Source: G963664115 sp965216035 (GTDB taxonomy: Bacteria > Acidobacteriota > Terriglobia > 20CM-2-55-15). From it: a DNA stretch of 64,000 bases. Location: contig CBDCFM010000019.1 in NCBI GenBank assembly GCA_965216035.1, positions 682,001 to 746,000 on the forward strand. The letters are read 5' to 3'. Below the pieces are notes generated by a model. That model was not told where the DNA came from, made no database searches, and saw nothing but the letters and a program-made list of their open reading frames with translations. Both the position numbers and the translations under genes were made by a program. Positions 1-8,861 of this stretch are shown here, in pieces. Numbering within the stretch: position 1 is the first letter of the stretch; the number at the start of each line of letters is the position of its first letter.

Positions 1-164
1 CCTCTTCGCGACTTCGGGTCGGCGCCTCTTCGCGACTTCGGCGCCTCTTCGCGACTTCGGGTCGGCGCCTCTTCGCGACTTCGGGTCGGCGCTTCTTCGC
101 CTCCTAGAATCCGGCCCCGTTTGGCCGTAACGCGGCCCTCGAGACTTCCGCCACGGGCTGCTAG
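1..164. repeat. Tandem 24-bp repeat plus conserved tail, partial copy of a dispersed element
   Basis: About four tandem units of the type CCTCTTCGCGACTTCGGGTC-GGCG open the window; the second unit lacks five bases. They run into a non-repeated tail that begins near CGCCTCCTAGAATCC and ends at GGGCTGCTAG (155-164). The same tail, with fewer tandem units, lies at 25650-25766 as the right half of a 384-bp element with inverted ends. The left half of this copy would lie outside the window. There are no spacers, so this is not a CRISPR array. Nothing else is seen between 165 and the stop codon at 246. Confidence 0.75.
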
Positions 165-245
165 GGCGGGCCATGACCGTTCTAGCTCATTACCGACAGT
201 CGGGAAGGCACGTGTGAGGCATGTGAAGAAACCGCAGCGGGACAA

Positions 246-1331
246 TTACTCCACGAATGAATCTCTCCAAGCCAGCTGGGCTTGATAACATTCGAGCAGG
301 ACTGTGAAATATCGGCTGACCGCGTCTCTGTTGACGAATGGATGAGGTTCGCCTTCCAGTCGAATGGTTTCAAGCACTCCAGCGGACTGGTCCGGATTCA
401 TCATTCTCCAGGTACGCATTTTTTCCTGCATATTGCCGTGTCTCAAGGTTTGGGTGAGGATCGTGTCGACGCCGGCTGCCACCGCGATGTCCCTGAAGCG
501 CCGTGCCGATTCCACCCAGGTACTCATCATCGAAACGCTATCTGGAAAATACTGCACTCCCTGCCGACCGATCGTGATGTCGGTACCGCCCCAGAAAGCG
601 GCTACGTGTCGCTCCTCGTCCGAGTTGACTGTGAATTTGTTCCAGAGCGGCTCGATAATCATCGAAAGCGTCCCCGGTGTATGCCCCGGAGTAACATAGA
701 ACGTAATCGTCACCCCACCCAGTGTCAACTGCTCACCGTTGGTCACCACCATGTCCTTGACGGGTTTGAGCGCGGTGGGATTGTTGTCGCCCGCCACCAC
801 ATCCCAATCAGGGGCCGACATCACAATGCGAGCTGAAGGGTATGCTTTCTGGAGAGCGCTCGCGCCAAAATAGCGATCGTCATGGGCGTGCGAAACGACA
901 ATGTACCTGATGTTTTCGGGATCGACTCCAAACTTCAGCAGGCCCAGAAGGAGTTCTTCGCTGTTGTAGTGGAAACCCGTGTCGATGACAACAATCCCTT
1001 CGGACGTATTCACCGCATAGACTCCGGCGCTCTGGGTGCCAATGAAATACAGATTGTCGAACAAATCTGCAGGCGGTCGATACCAGTCATCGCGCGGTCT
1101 CGCTGCGGTTCGATCCTGCTGTCGCATCTGATCAGGAAGCGTGGGTTCCGCACACATCTGGTCGAACAAGCGATCAAAAATGTGAAACGGCTGGAGGGGA
1201 TTTTCAACCCGCGGCCGAACGGCCGCCCGGGCCGCCGCCACATGGGCTGCGGCCTGTGCGTGCGCGTCGGAGACGATCCCGCTCGCACACAGCACTACGC
1301 CGCACAATGCCGACACCAGATAGCCTCTCAT
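246..1331 (-). CDS. Secreted metallo-beta-lactamase-fold hydrolase
   Basis: A 361-residue protein with a signal peptide (MRGYLVSALCGVVLCASG, cleavage after AHAQ). The MBL core has SHAHDD, the zinc-ligand HxHxD motif of the superfamily, followed by the third ligand region TPGHTPGT. The motif resembles class B1 beta-lactamases (HxHxD followed by R), but the long N-terminal and C-terminal extensions argue for a general secreted MBL hydrolase; the substrate is unknown. I chose the ATG at 1331 because it has GGAGAGG just upstream and opens the signal peptide; the frame is open for 35 more codons. The upstream gene ends 37 bases away on the same strand, so the two are probably one operon. Confidence 0.85.
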   Translation of the reverse strand: MRGYLVSALCGVVLCASGIVSDAHAQAAAHVAAARAAVRPRVENPLQPFHIFDRLFDQMCAEPTLPDQMRQQDRTAARPRDDWYRPPADLFDNLYFIGTQSAGVYAVNTSEGIVVIDTGFHYNSEELLLGLLKFGVDPENIRYIVVSHAHDDRYFGASALQKAYPSARIVMSAPDWDVVAGDNNPTALKPVKDMVVTNGEQLTLGGVTITFYVTPGHTPGTLSMIIEPLWNKFTVNSDEERHVAAFWGGTDITIGRQGVQYFPDSVSMMSTWVESARRFRDIAVAAGVDTILTQTLRHGNMQEKMRTWRMMNPDQSAGVLETIRLEGEPHPFVNRDAVSRYFTVLLECYQAQLAWRDSFVE

Positions 1332-1368
1332 GGTCCTCTCCTTGGGCGTCTGAAGTTGATTGTTGCCG

Positions 1369-2202
1369 TCAATCTTCTGGATACTTGACACCCGGATAGG
1401 CGAAATATACCTCATTTCTGGAAGCCTCCGGATCACAGTCCTCCCACTCCGGTTGGACTCCCTCGGGACCCCTGTACAGGGAGAAAGCGTATTTGAACGG
1501 CCGCGACAGGAACGTAGGGTCTTCCAGGGTAATGATCAGCCTCAAAAGGTCTTCATCTACAATCTGATAGCGCTCGGTCACTTTCTTGCGCACCGACGAC
1601 GCCATGTGAAGGTGATCATCGATGCCATCCGGATCGAACGTGAAGTTAGTTGTTTCGACTATCAGATCGTTTCCGTCCCACCAGCCAATCGAATGCCCTT
1701 GCTGGAACAAGTATCGGGCTTGCGGATGCCCGCGCCCGTCCATCCATATCTCCCGGGTAATCAGGCCCGTCGAAGCGTCCAAGTACTGAAACAGCAGGTG
1801 GTCGGGAAACGCCCATATATGCACCCCAGCTCCGAACAGCGTGGGAATAGTCGGAAGCGCGCACTCGGCCAGGGTCGGCGAGGCACGGTGATCGGCAAAC
1901 TCCAGCCAGGCCTCGGCCCGGCTGTTCAACGGGAGTTGGTCGACCGGAATCGAGCAGTTCAGCAGTTTTTCACCGTAGTCGCCGAGGCGGCCGCCACAAT
2001 TTCCTCGCTCCTCGCCGTCGGGATTTCGGATCCTCGTCTCCCAGTTCCCCATAAACGTAAAGGACTTTTCAAACTGCTCAATGCTTTGTGCGGTCAGAAT
2101 CGGCGGCCCAAATACCATGATCCACAGCAGGACGCTTCCCGTGGCAATCCCGGCCCACCCGCGCCCCCGGCAGGTCATTCCCGTTTCTCGTACATGTGTC
2201 AT
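1369..2202 (-). CDS. Conserved secreted protein of unknown function
   Basis: A 277-residue protein. The start ATG at 2202 follows AAGGAG with a 7-base spacer. A hydrophobic N-terminal stretch (WAGIATGSVLLWIMVFGPPI) looks like a signal peptide, then a mature region with paired cysteines and many aromatic residues (GGRLGDYGEKLLNC, GHSIGWWDGNDLIVETTNF). The WDG-D-L-V-ET-NF block is typical of a widespread secreted family in soil bacteria whose role I do not know. It lies 37 bases upstream of the MBL hydrolase on the same strand and is probably cotranscribed and exported with it. Confidence 0.7.
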   Translation of the reverse strand: MTHVRETGMTCRGRGWAGIATGSVLLWIMVFGPPILTAQSIEQFEKSFTFMGNWETRIRNPDGEERGNCGGRLGDYGEKLLNCSIPVDQLPLNSRAEAWLEFADHRASPTLAECALPTIPTLFGAGVHIWAFPDHLLFQYLDASTGLITREIWMDGRGHPQARYLFQQGHSIGWWDGNDLIVETTNFTFDPDGIDDHLHMASSVRKKVTERYQIVDEDLLRLIITLEDPTFLSRPFKYAFSLYRGPEGVQPEWEDCDPEASRNEVYFAYPGVKYPED

Positions 2203-2585
2203 GGCACAGCTCCTTCGAAGCGGTCGGATGAAGCGGGCGGATGCCCTTTTTCGAACTTTTAGGCCCCGGATTCCTCCGGTCGGAAGAATCAATAACATCA
2301 GGCAAGATACACCCGAAAATGCCGCAAAGAAAGCTCCTTGATTCGATGACGGGTACAGACGACTGGCTCTCAAATTCGCAATTGGAATAATCCCGAACAG
2401 TAGAGGTGGGATTCGGGAAGTCGGCTGTCCCCGTCGGTTGCCGCAGGGTCGTTCCCCATACGGATCGCAAGCCCCGAACAGTCGATGTGGAAGTTGGGCT
2501 TGGCCATGCAATATCTTCTCTAAACTTATTTTGCCTCCGTGTCGATGGACACAAGTAGTCAGTCAAACCGCAAGGAGGCCCAACC
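2203..2585. other. Intergenic region between divergent genes
   Basis: This region separates the minus-strand secreted-protein operon from the plus-strand HTH gene and should hold both promoters. I see no RNA gene, repeat or convincing promoter. AAGGAGG at 2572-2578 is the ribosome-binding site of the HTH gene. Confidence 0.4.
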
Positions 2586-2783
2586 ATGACGCGCTCTCAG
2601 GGGAAACCCCTATCCGAGGATGAGATCAAGCGAATCCGGATGTTGCTGACGGATAAGGACTTGTCGATGGCGATGATCGCCGAACGGATGAACTGTACCC
2701 GGAGTCCTCTCTCAAGGATCAACAAGGACCTCGAGATTCGCGCATACAAAGGGCAACGGAGCAACTGGGCAGTCGCCGGGTGA
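2586..2783 (+). CDS. Small helix-turn-helix protein
   Basis: A 65-residue basic protein preceded by a strong AAGGAGG site seven bases before the ATG. Residues 8-50 (LSEDEIKRIRMLLTDKDLSM, then AMIAERMNCTRSPLSRINKD) read as a homeodomain-like HTH in which MIAERMNCTRSPLSRIN is the recognition unit. No catalytic domain is attached, so it may be a small regulator or the DNA-binding remnant of a recombinase. It sits 140 bases from the end of an IS481 element but is not part of it. Confidence 0.6.
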   Translation: MTRSQGKPLSEDEIKRIRMLLTDKDLSMAMIAERMNCTRSPLSRINKDLEIRAYKGQRSNWAVAG

Positions 2784-2968
2784 AGTCGACGACCGTTTGA
2801 TGAACTGAAGTCACGCATTTGGTGGGTGTGGCCGTCGTGAACACTGGACAGCGTCAGTCACTTCAGAACCGAATGACAGTGGACGTTGTCGTATCCTTTT
2901 GAAGTAATGCGAGCAGAACTCTGTGAACGGCCGGGAACATCATTGACAGAATAGTCCAGGCACATCCT

Positions 2969-4153
2969 TTACAGTTTGTACCTCTTTCTCATTCTATTCC
3001 CCAAAGCATCTTGAATGATAAAGGTCCGTTCGTCCATTTGTCCGAGACGAACGGTGCCGAAGTAGACATCCCAGACGCCGTCGTCGACTTCCTCGAGTCC
3101 GACGTACTCACCTTCAAGGGTGTGGGTGATTGGAACACGATGGGCCGACCACCGGAATCCCCCGTTCCGACTGACCAGCCGCGTTTCGAAATGAGACGGA
3201 TACTCGATGGGAGGCAGGCCCAACGGAAACTCCCGTGAAGAGGTTTGATAGCGGGAGTCGGGCGTTTCCTGGTCCAGCGCCTCATGGGGACGCACAGTGT
3301 TGAATTCCTCAACAAAACGATTGAACCGGAATTGCTGAGCCCGCATCGTGGCCGCTGGCGGCCGAGTGGTCTCTTGTTTCAAGGTTTTGTGCATGCGTTC
3401 GTGTCGACCGTTTTGATCTGGCCGGCCGGGCTGAATCAATTCGGGGAAGATTCCGAGGCGGATCCACCAGACCGATAGCCGGCTCAGTCGCCCGATGGCC
3501 GTGGTGGCGAACGGCGGCCCGTTATCGGTCCGGATGATTGCAGGGAGACCGAAGTTCCGGAAGACACTCTTGAATACGGACTTCGCGCGAACATGATTAG
3601 TCGAGTAGAGGCCCTTACATGCGAGCAGATACCGGGTGCAACCGTCGGTGATCGTCAACGGATAGCAATAGATGCCATCCCCAGTTTTAAACTCGCCTTT
3701 ATAGTCCGCACACCAGACATCATTGGACCGATCCATTGAAGTCACGGGCTTGCCCGGATGACCCGGATAGGTGCGTCTCCGCTTCTTCTCCACAAGCCCA
3801 TGACGTTTCAGCAGTTCCGAGATCGTCGATCGGGCGGGCCAGTCGACCTCGGGATGCCGGGTATTCAAGATCTTAAGAAGCTTCTTGGCCCCCCAGTGAG
3901 GATGTTTGCGGCGCAGATCGATCACCCGCCGCACCACATCGTCTGACGTCCGATGCGGGCAGCCGACAGGACGACGGGAACGCTCCTCCAATCCGGATTG
4001 GCCATTCTCCAAGAATCTGTCAATCCACTTATATCCGGTGGGCCGGCTCACCCCGTAGCGCGCACACAGTTCGACGATCGAGAAAGATCGAGTAAGATAA
4101 TCGGCAATAAATAATCGTTTTTGATCCATGGTCGTTGATTGATCCCAGGGCAT
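2969..4153 (-). CDS. IS481-family transposase (copy 1)
   Basis: A 394-residue DDE transposase. It has an N-terminal HTH (IVELCARYGVSRPTGYKWID), then an rve integrase core with the three acidic residues in CADYKGEF, RTDNGPPF and NGRHERMHKTLKQET. I chose the ATG at 4153 because it follows GGAGG with a 7-base spacer; the frame stays open upstream through the terminal repeat. It differs from copy 2 by one residue that I can see (Ile/Thr near the C-terminus). The ribosome-binding site lies inside a perfect palindrome (4154-4179). Confidence 0.92.
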   Translation of the reverse strand: MPWDQSTTMDQKRLFIADYLTRSFSIVELCARYGVSRPTGYKWIDRFLENGQSGLEERSRRPVGCPHRTSDDVVRRVIDLRRKHPHWGAKKLLKILNTRHPEVDWPARSTISELLKRHGLVEKKRRRTYPGHPGKPVTSMDRSNDVWCADYKGEFKTGDGIYCYPLTITDGCTRYLLACKGLYSTNHVRAKSVFKSVFRNFGLPAIIRTDNGPPFATTAIGRLSRLSVWWIRLGIFPELIQPGRPDQNGRHERMHKTLKQETTRPPAATMRAQQFRFNRFVEEFNTVRPHEALDQETPDSRYQTSSREFPLGLPPIEYPSHFETRLVSRNGGFRWSAHRVPITHTLEGEYVGLEEVDDGVWDVYFGTVRLGQMDERTFIIQDALGNRMRKRYKL

Positions 4154-4179
4154 ATGAAGTCCTCCACGGAGGACTTCAT
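4154..4179 (-). promoter_or_regulatory. Palindrome over the IS481 transposase ribosome-binding site
   Basis: A 26-base perfect inverted repeat, ATGAAGTCCTCC mirrored by GGAGGACTTCAT around a 2-base centre, ends directly at the transposase ATG. The 3' arm contains the GGAGG Shine-Dalgarno sequence. In any transcript that reads in from outside, the arm would pair and hide the site. This is a known strategy among insertion sequences; for this element it is an inference. Confidence 0.6.
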
Positions 4180-4244
4180 CGTGATCGATCTGTAAACCAT
4201 GTACCCGGACAGATATGTAAACGATGTACCCGGACCGTACCCCC

Positions 4245-5111
4245 TGGCACCCTAATCGGGTGATGCACCCGAAACGTTCCGAGCGGTCGAGCCGGCCCGT
4301 CAGCATCTTGAGAACGGCCTGCACATAGAATCAGGTTCATTTTCGAGGCCCCTTCTTCATCTTCGTGATGTTCCAGCCACAGACCGGATGCGGATGGGTC
4401 TCCCATCGTTTCGACTTCCTGTTAGACGGGATGACGCCGCTGTTCGGCTGTTCGCGAACTTCCTGATTCGCATCCCTGATTCGCATCGAAGATCCCCTGC
4501 ATCGTGCCCAACGAAGCCCAGGGGCAGTCGCCCGCCAGCGAGACCCCATACATCTAATCGGGCCCGGTCCCCACATCGCTCCCCACGCAACAGGCCCGGC
4601 ACTTGTTGAGGCACAGTTTCACCCAAAGGCACGCGGCCCACGCCGGGCCACGGCCGGACACGGCCGGAAGGAGCGCGTCTGCGCGCCCGCCTTGGGGCGA
4701 TAGAGCAACGCGCGAGGCGCTCGAGGGGCCCGGAATGCGATGCCGGTTCCGAAGTAACCTGTACCACTTCCACCTTTCCTGACATGCCGCCATTCCTATT
4801 GCGTTCTCCCGTGTGGGCCGCTCGCCAAAGCCTTCATTCCTCGAAATCTGACTAAAGTTTCTCCGGGGTTTTGACGATATGGGTGCTAAGCCACCGCCCT
4901 CAACAGTATGAGTGAGGTCGGACTGGCTGCCTTCGTCGACTTCGAACGGGCTGCCACCAGGGGCACTGGCAAATGCTCAGTGGCGGGGACGTGGGTCGGT
5001 GTTTGCAAGCGGGATCGACTGTCGCCGTCTGGCGATCGAATCCTGGGTAAGGCTTAGAGACCGCCGAACACTCTGTTTATGACGAGTCGAACCTACGAGG
5101 AATCCCACACA
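4245..5111. other. Non-coding stretch between IS481 and the giant repeat protein gene
   Basis: Open frames of up to 142 codons occur on the minus strand (4357-4785), but they are arginine-rich and overlap each other in several frames, which is typical of chance frames in GC-rich DNA. I recognise no gene, RNA or repeat here. Confidence 0.4.
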
Positions 5112-8100
5112 ATGAAGCTCATTCAGAAACCCGCAAGGTTTCTCTGCACTGTCATGTGCGTTCTTGTTCTGGCTCAAGTTGACATTGCCAACGCGACAGG
5201 TGTAGGGGTCGGGACCAACCTGGTCGCAACGTTCAATGAAAACGTTGCGAAGGGGACGGGGGACATCACGATCGTGGAGACGGGCGTCGGGACATTCGAG
5301 GTTATTCCCGTGACTTCAGGGCAAGTGTCGGTGTCAGGCAGAGCGGTTACGATCAATCCGTCGGGGACGCTGGCCGACGGGACGAGCTATCACGTCCTGA
5401 TCGACGCGACGGCGATTGATGATATGTCGGGAAATTCCTTCGCGGGTATATCGGGATCCACGACCTGGAATTTTGCCGCCGGCGCGACCGGTTGCCTGCC
5501 AAGCACGACCGCCTGGACCAACAATGCCTTTGCCAATCAAAGTACTCCCTTTGAAGTTCAATACGATGCAACCCCGGAGGGTCCCAATATAGATGGGTTG
5601 GTTGGACTCTCCCTGGGAAATGCCACCGATTTCGCGAGTCTTGCGGTAACGACGCGCTTCAACGTCAGCGGCATGATTGATGCCAGGAATGACGATATCT
5701 ATTCTGCAGATGCACTCGTTTCTTATGTACCGGGAACCACTTATCATTTCAGGCTGGTGATTGACCCCGCTGCCAAGCGGTACGATATCTATGTCACACC
5801 CGCTGGGAGCGGTGAAATCGTCCTGGGCACCGGCTATGCGTTTCGGACCCAGCAGAATACGGTTTCCAGTTTGGACACCTGGGCGATGAGGGCGGGGATT
5901 GGGAGTCAAACCGTCTGTAATTTCGCAGTGTCCTTCATTTCGTCTGACACCACACCCCCCTCGATCCCTTCCAACCTGTCGACATCGCTGCAGCCCCCTT
6001 CCGGAGTGGACCTGACCTGGAGCGCCTCGACCGACAACGTAGGCGTGACCGGATACAGTGTGGAGCGCTGCGTGGGCGCAACCTGTACGGGCTTTGTGCA
6101 GATCATTGCGCCGAACGGACCATCGTATTCCGATACGGGCCTTTTGCCCAACGTGACGTACCGGTATCGAGTGCGATCGATGGATGTGGCCGGAAACAGT
6201 TCACCGTATTCGTCCATTGTGTCAGCCACCCCCTTGGACACCACACCCCCGTCGGTCCCATCCAACCTGTCGACATCGCTGCAGCCCCCCTCCGCGGTGG
6301 ACCTGACATGGGGCGCTTCGACCGACGACGTGGGAGTCGCCTCATACAATGTAGAGCGTTGTGTCGGTGCAAGTTGCACCGGCTTTGTACAAATCGGCAC
6401 CACGAGCGGATCTTCCTATTCTGATACAGGCCTTTTGCCCAACCTGGTTTACCGGTATCGAGTGCGAGCCACGGATGCGGCCGGAAACAGTTCACCGTAT
6501 TCGTCCATAGTCTCCCCAGACGTGACAGCACCTCTGCTGAGCTCCACGCCCTTCGCCCCTGCCGACGGGTCGATCGGTGTGACGGTCGGGACCAACCTGG
6601 TCGCGACGTTCAATGAAAACGTGGCGAAGGGGACCGGGAACATCACGATTTTCGAGACCGGCGTTGGGTCGTTTGAGGTCATTCCTGTGTCTTCGGGGCA
6701 AGTGTCGGTGTCGGGTGCGGTGGTCACAATTAATCCGGCGGGAACGCTGCAGTTAGGGACGGCCTATCACGTTCTGATCGAAGCGACAGCGATCGATGAT
6801 ACAGCAGGAAATTCCTTCGCGGGTATTTCGGGATCAACGACCTGGAATTTTGCCGCCGGCGCGACCGGTTGCCTGCCAAGCACGACCGCCTGGACCAACA
6901 ATGCCTTTGCCAATCAAAGTACTCCCTTTGAAGTTCAATACGATGCAACCCCGGAGGGTCCCAATATAGATGGGTTGGTTGGACTCTCCCTGGGAAATGC
7001 CACCGATTTCGCGAGTCTTGCGGTAACGACGCGCTTCAACGTCAGCGGCATGATTGATGCCAGGAATGACGATATCTATTCTGCAGATGCACTCGTTTCT
7101 TATGTACCGGGAACCACTTATCATTTCAGGCTGGTGATTGACCCCGCTGCCAAGCGGTACGATATCTATGTCACACCCGCTGGGAGCGGTGAAATCGTCC
7201 TGGGCACCGGCTATGCGTTTCGGACCCAGCAGAATACGGTTTCCAGTTTGGACACCTGGGCGATGAGGGCGGGGATTGGGAGTCAGACCGTCTGTAATTT
7301 CGCAGTGTCCTCCTTTCCGTCTGACACTACCGCACCCACGGTCACGCTGACCGAACCGGCAGTCCTGGCCACCGTAGTCGGGACGACGAATGTATCAGCG
7401 AACGCAAGCGATGACACGGGTGTGGTCGGGGTGCAATTCCTGCTCGACGGTGTCAACCTGAGTGCTGAGTTCACGGCCCCCCCCTACATGCTGGTCTGGG
7501 AAACGAGCACGGCGCCGGAGGGTGCGCGCAAACTCAACGCCGTCGCTCGCGACGCGGCGGGAAACCAGAGCCTTTCTGCCGACGTGTGGGTGACCGTCAC
7601 CCATGCGGATGCAACCGCGCCCACGGTCACGCTGACCGAACCGGTGGCCTTTGCCGCCGTGATCGGGACGACGAATGTATCAGCGAACGCAAGCGATGAC
7701 ACGGGTGTGGTCGGGGTGCAATTCCTGCTCGATGGTGTCAACCTGGGCGGTGAGGTCACTTCTCCCCCCTACACGCTGGTCTGGGAAACGAGCACGGCGC
7801 CGGAGGGTGCGCGCAAACTCAACGCCGTCGCTCGCGACGCGGCGGGAAACCAGAGCCTTTCTGCCGACGTGTGGGTGACCGTCACCCATGCGGATGCAAC
7901 CGCGCCCACGGTCACGCTGACCGAACCGGTGGCCTTTGCCCCCGTGATCGGGATGACGAACGTTTCAGCCAACGCCTCTGACGACACGGGTGTCACCTCG
8001 GTGCAATTTCTGCTCGACGGTGTGAACCTGGGCGGTGCGTTCACAGCCCCAGCGTACGCGCTGGCCTGGGACACGAGCACGGCGCCGGAGGGTCCGCACA

Positions 8101-8489
8101 AACTCAACGCCGTCGCTCAAGATGCGGCAGGGAACCAGAGCATTTCTGCCGACGTGTGGGTCACCGTGACCCATGCCGATACCACCGCGCCCACGGTCAC
8201 GCTGACCGAACCCGCGATATTGACCACTGTGATCGGGACGACGAATGTTTCAGCGAACGCAAGCGACGACACGAGTGTCACGTCGGTGCAATTTCTGCTC
8301 GACGGTGTGAACCTGGGTGGTGCGTTCACAGCCCCTCCCTACACACTAGCCTGGGACACGGGGACGGCGCCCGAAGGTCCGCACAAACTGAACGCCGTCG
8401 CTCAGATGCGACGGGGAACCAGAGCATTTCTGCGGACGTATGGGTCACCGTCACCCATGCCGACACCACCGTACCCTCGGTCACAGTGA
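5112..8489 (+). CDS. 5' part of a giant secreted Ig/FN3 repeat protein, disrupted
   Basis: The start ATG at 5112 opens a signal peptide (MKLIQKPARFLCTVMCVLVL, cleavage near ANA). After it come: a bacterial Ig-like (SbsA/Big_5 type) domain missing its usual first 20 residues; a roughly 145-residue beta-rich domain (CLPSTTAWTNNAF...); two FN3 domains with the pattern VERCVGATC; a second Big_5 and second beta-rich domain; then Ig-like repeats of about 96 residues starting TAPTVTLTEP. A one-base deletion near 8405 (GCTCAGATGCG, where sister repeats have GCTCAGGATGCG) shifts the frame, and this frame stops at 8489 inside the IS3 element. The gene continues at 9796. The role is probably adhesion or surface structure. 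No enzymatic domain is seen. Confidence 0.8.
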   Translation: MKLIQKPARFLCTVMCVLVLAQVDIANATGVGVGTNLVATFNENVAKGTGDITIVETGVGTFEVIPVTSGQVSVSGRAVTINPSGTLADGTSYHVLIDATAIDDMSGNSFAGISGSTTWNFAAGATGCLPSTTAWTNNAFANQSTPFEVQYDATPEGPNIDGLVGLSLGNATDFASLAVTTRFNVSGMIDARNDDIYSADALVSYVPGTTYHFRLVIDPAAKRYDIYVTPAGSGEIVLGTGYAFRTQQNTVSSLDTWAMRAGIGSQTVCNFAVSFISSDTTPPSIPSNLSTSLQPPSGVDLTWSASTDNVGVTGYSVERCVGATCTGFVQIIAPNGPSYSDTGLLPNVTYRYRVRSMDVAGNSSPYSSIVSATPLDTTPPSVPSNLSTSLQPPSAVDLTWGASTDDVGVASYNVERCVGASCTGFVQIGTTSGSSYSDTGLLPNLVYRYRVRATDAAGNSSPYSSIVSPDVTAPLLSSTPFAPADGSIGVTVGTNLVATFNENVAKGTGNITIFETGVGSFEVIPVSSGQVSVSGAVVTINPAGTLQLGTAYHVLIEATAIDDTAGNSFAGISGSTTWNFAAGATGCLPSTTAWTNNAFANQSTPFEVQYDATPEGPNIDGLVGLSLGNATDFASLAVTTRFNVSGMIDARNDDIYSADALVSYVPGTTYHFRLVIDPAAKRYDIYVTPAGSGEIVLGTGYAFRTQQNTVSSLDTWAMRAGIGSQTVCNFAVSSFPSDTTAPTVTLTEPAVLATVVGTTNVSANASDDTGVVGVQFLLDGVNLSAEFTAPPYMLVWETSTAPEGARKLNAVARDAAGNQSLSADVWVTVTHADATAPTVTLTEPVAFAAVIGTTNVSANASDDTGVVGVQFLLDGVNLGGEVTSPPYTLVWETSTAPEGARKLNAVARDAAGNQSLSADVWVTVTHADATAPTVTLTEPVAFAPVIGMTNVSANASDDTGVTSVQFLLDGVNLGGAFTAPAYALAWDTSTAPEGPHKLNAVAQDAAGNQSISADVWVTVTHADTTAPTVTLTEPAILTTVIGTTNVSANASDDTSVTSVQFLLDGVNLGGAFTAPPYTLAWDTGTAPEGPHKLNAVAQMRRGTRAFLRTYGSPSPMPTPPYPRSQ
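5461..5932 (+). repeat. Near-identical internal duplication, copy 1 (copy 2 at 6838-7309)
   Basis: About 470 bases encoding the CLPSTTAWTNN domain are repeated 1377 bases downstream with only one mismatch that I can find (caaacc against cagacc near the 3' end). The flanking Big_5 domains of the same repeat unit have diverged at many positions. That contrast suggests recent gene conversion or recombination rather than an old duplication. Confidence 0.8.
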
Positions 8490-8537
8490 ACCACCCCGGG
8501 TTTTCCGGAGACTGAATTACTTGAGAGGATGTGAGTC

Positions 8538-8861
8538 ATGGGAAGACCGAACAGATATTCACCTGAAGTTCGAGAACGGGCCGTCCGGATGGTGTTCGAG
8601 CACCAGAGGGAGTACGACTCCCAGTGGAGGGCGATGGCCTCGATCGCGTCGAAGATCGGCTGTACGGCCGAGACGTTGCGGAAGTGGGTCCGGCAGGCCG
8701 AGCGAGATACGGGGCAGCGCGGAGGGCTGACCACGGACGAGAAGCAGCGGATGAGGGAACTGGAGCGGGAGGTTCGCGAGCTGAAGCGGGCGAACGAGAT
8801 CCTGCGGAAAGCATCAGCGTTTTTCGCGCAGGCGGAGCTCGACCGCCGACCGCGGAGATGA
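8538..8861 (+). CDS. IS3-family transposase OrfA
   Basis: A 107-residue protein with an N-terminal HTH (SPEVRERAVRMVFEHQREY, then IASKIGCTAETLRKWVRQAE) and a C-terminal leucine-rich coiled coil (MRELEREVRELKRANEILRK). GAGAGGATG precedes the ATG. OrfB starts in the -1 frame, overlapping its end, as is usual in this family, where a fusion transposase is made by -1 frameshifting. Confidence 0.9.
   Translation: MGRPNRYSPEVRERAVRMVFEHQREYDSQWRAMASIASKIGCTAETLRKWVRQAERDTGQRGGLTTDEKQRMRELEREVRELKRANEILRKASAFFAQAELDRRPRR

Larger units (their letters stand above)
2924..4244 (-). mobile_element. IS481-family insertion sequence, copy 1
   Basis: The boundaries come from comparison with the inverted copy at 33244-34538. 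The ends carry an imperfect inverted repeat of about 24 bp: ACGGTCCGGGTACATGGTTT at one end and ACGGCCGGGAACATCATTGA at the other. This copy has an extra 25-bp direct repeat of GTAAACNATGTACCCGGAC near its transposase-start end (4195-4235), which copy 2 lacks. No clear target-site duplication is visible. Confidence 0.85.

Noticed and set aside
1..104. CRISPR-like repeats at the window start
   Set aside because: The units are directly tandem with no spacers, one unit is shortened, and the repeat recurs inside a dispersed element at 25650. No cas genes are present.
4357..4785. 142-codon minus-strand open frame between IS481 and the giant gene
   Set aside because: Arginine-rich, overlaps other frames of equal quality, no ribosome-binding site, no recognisable motif.
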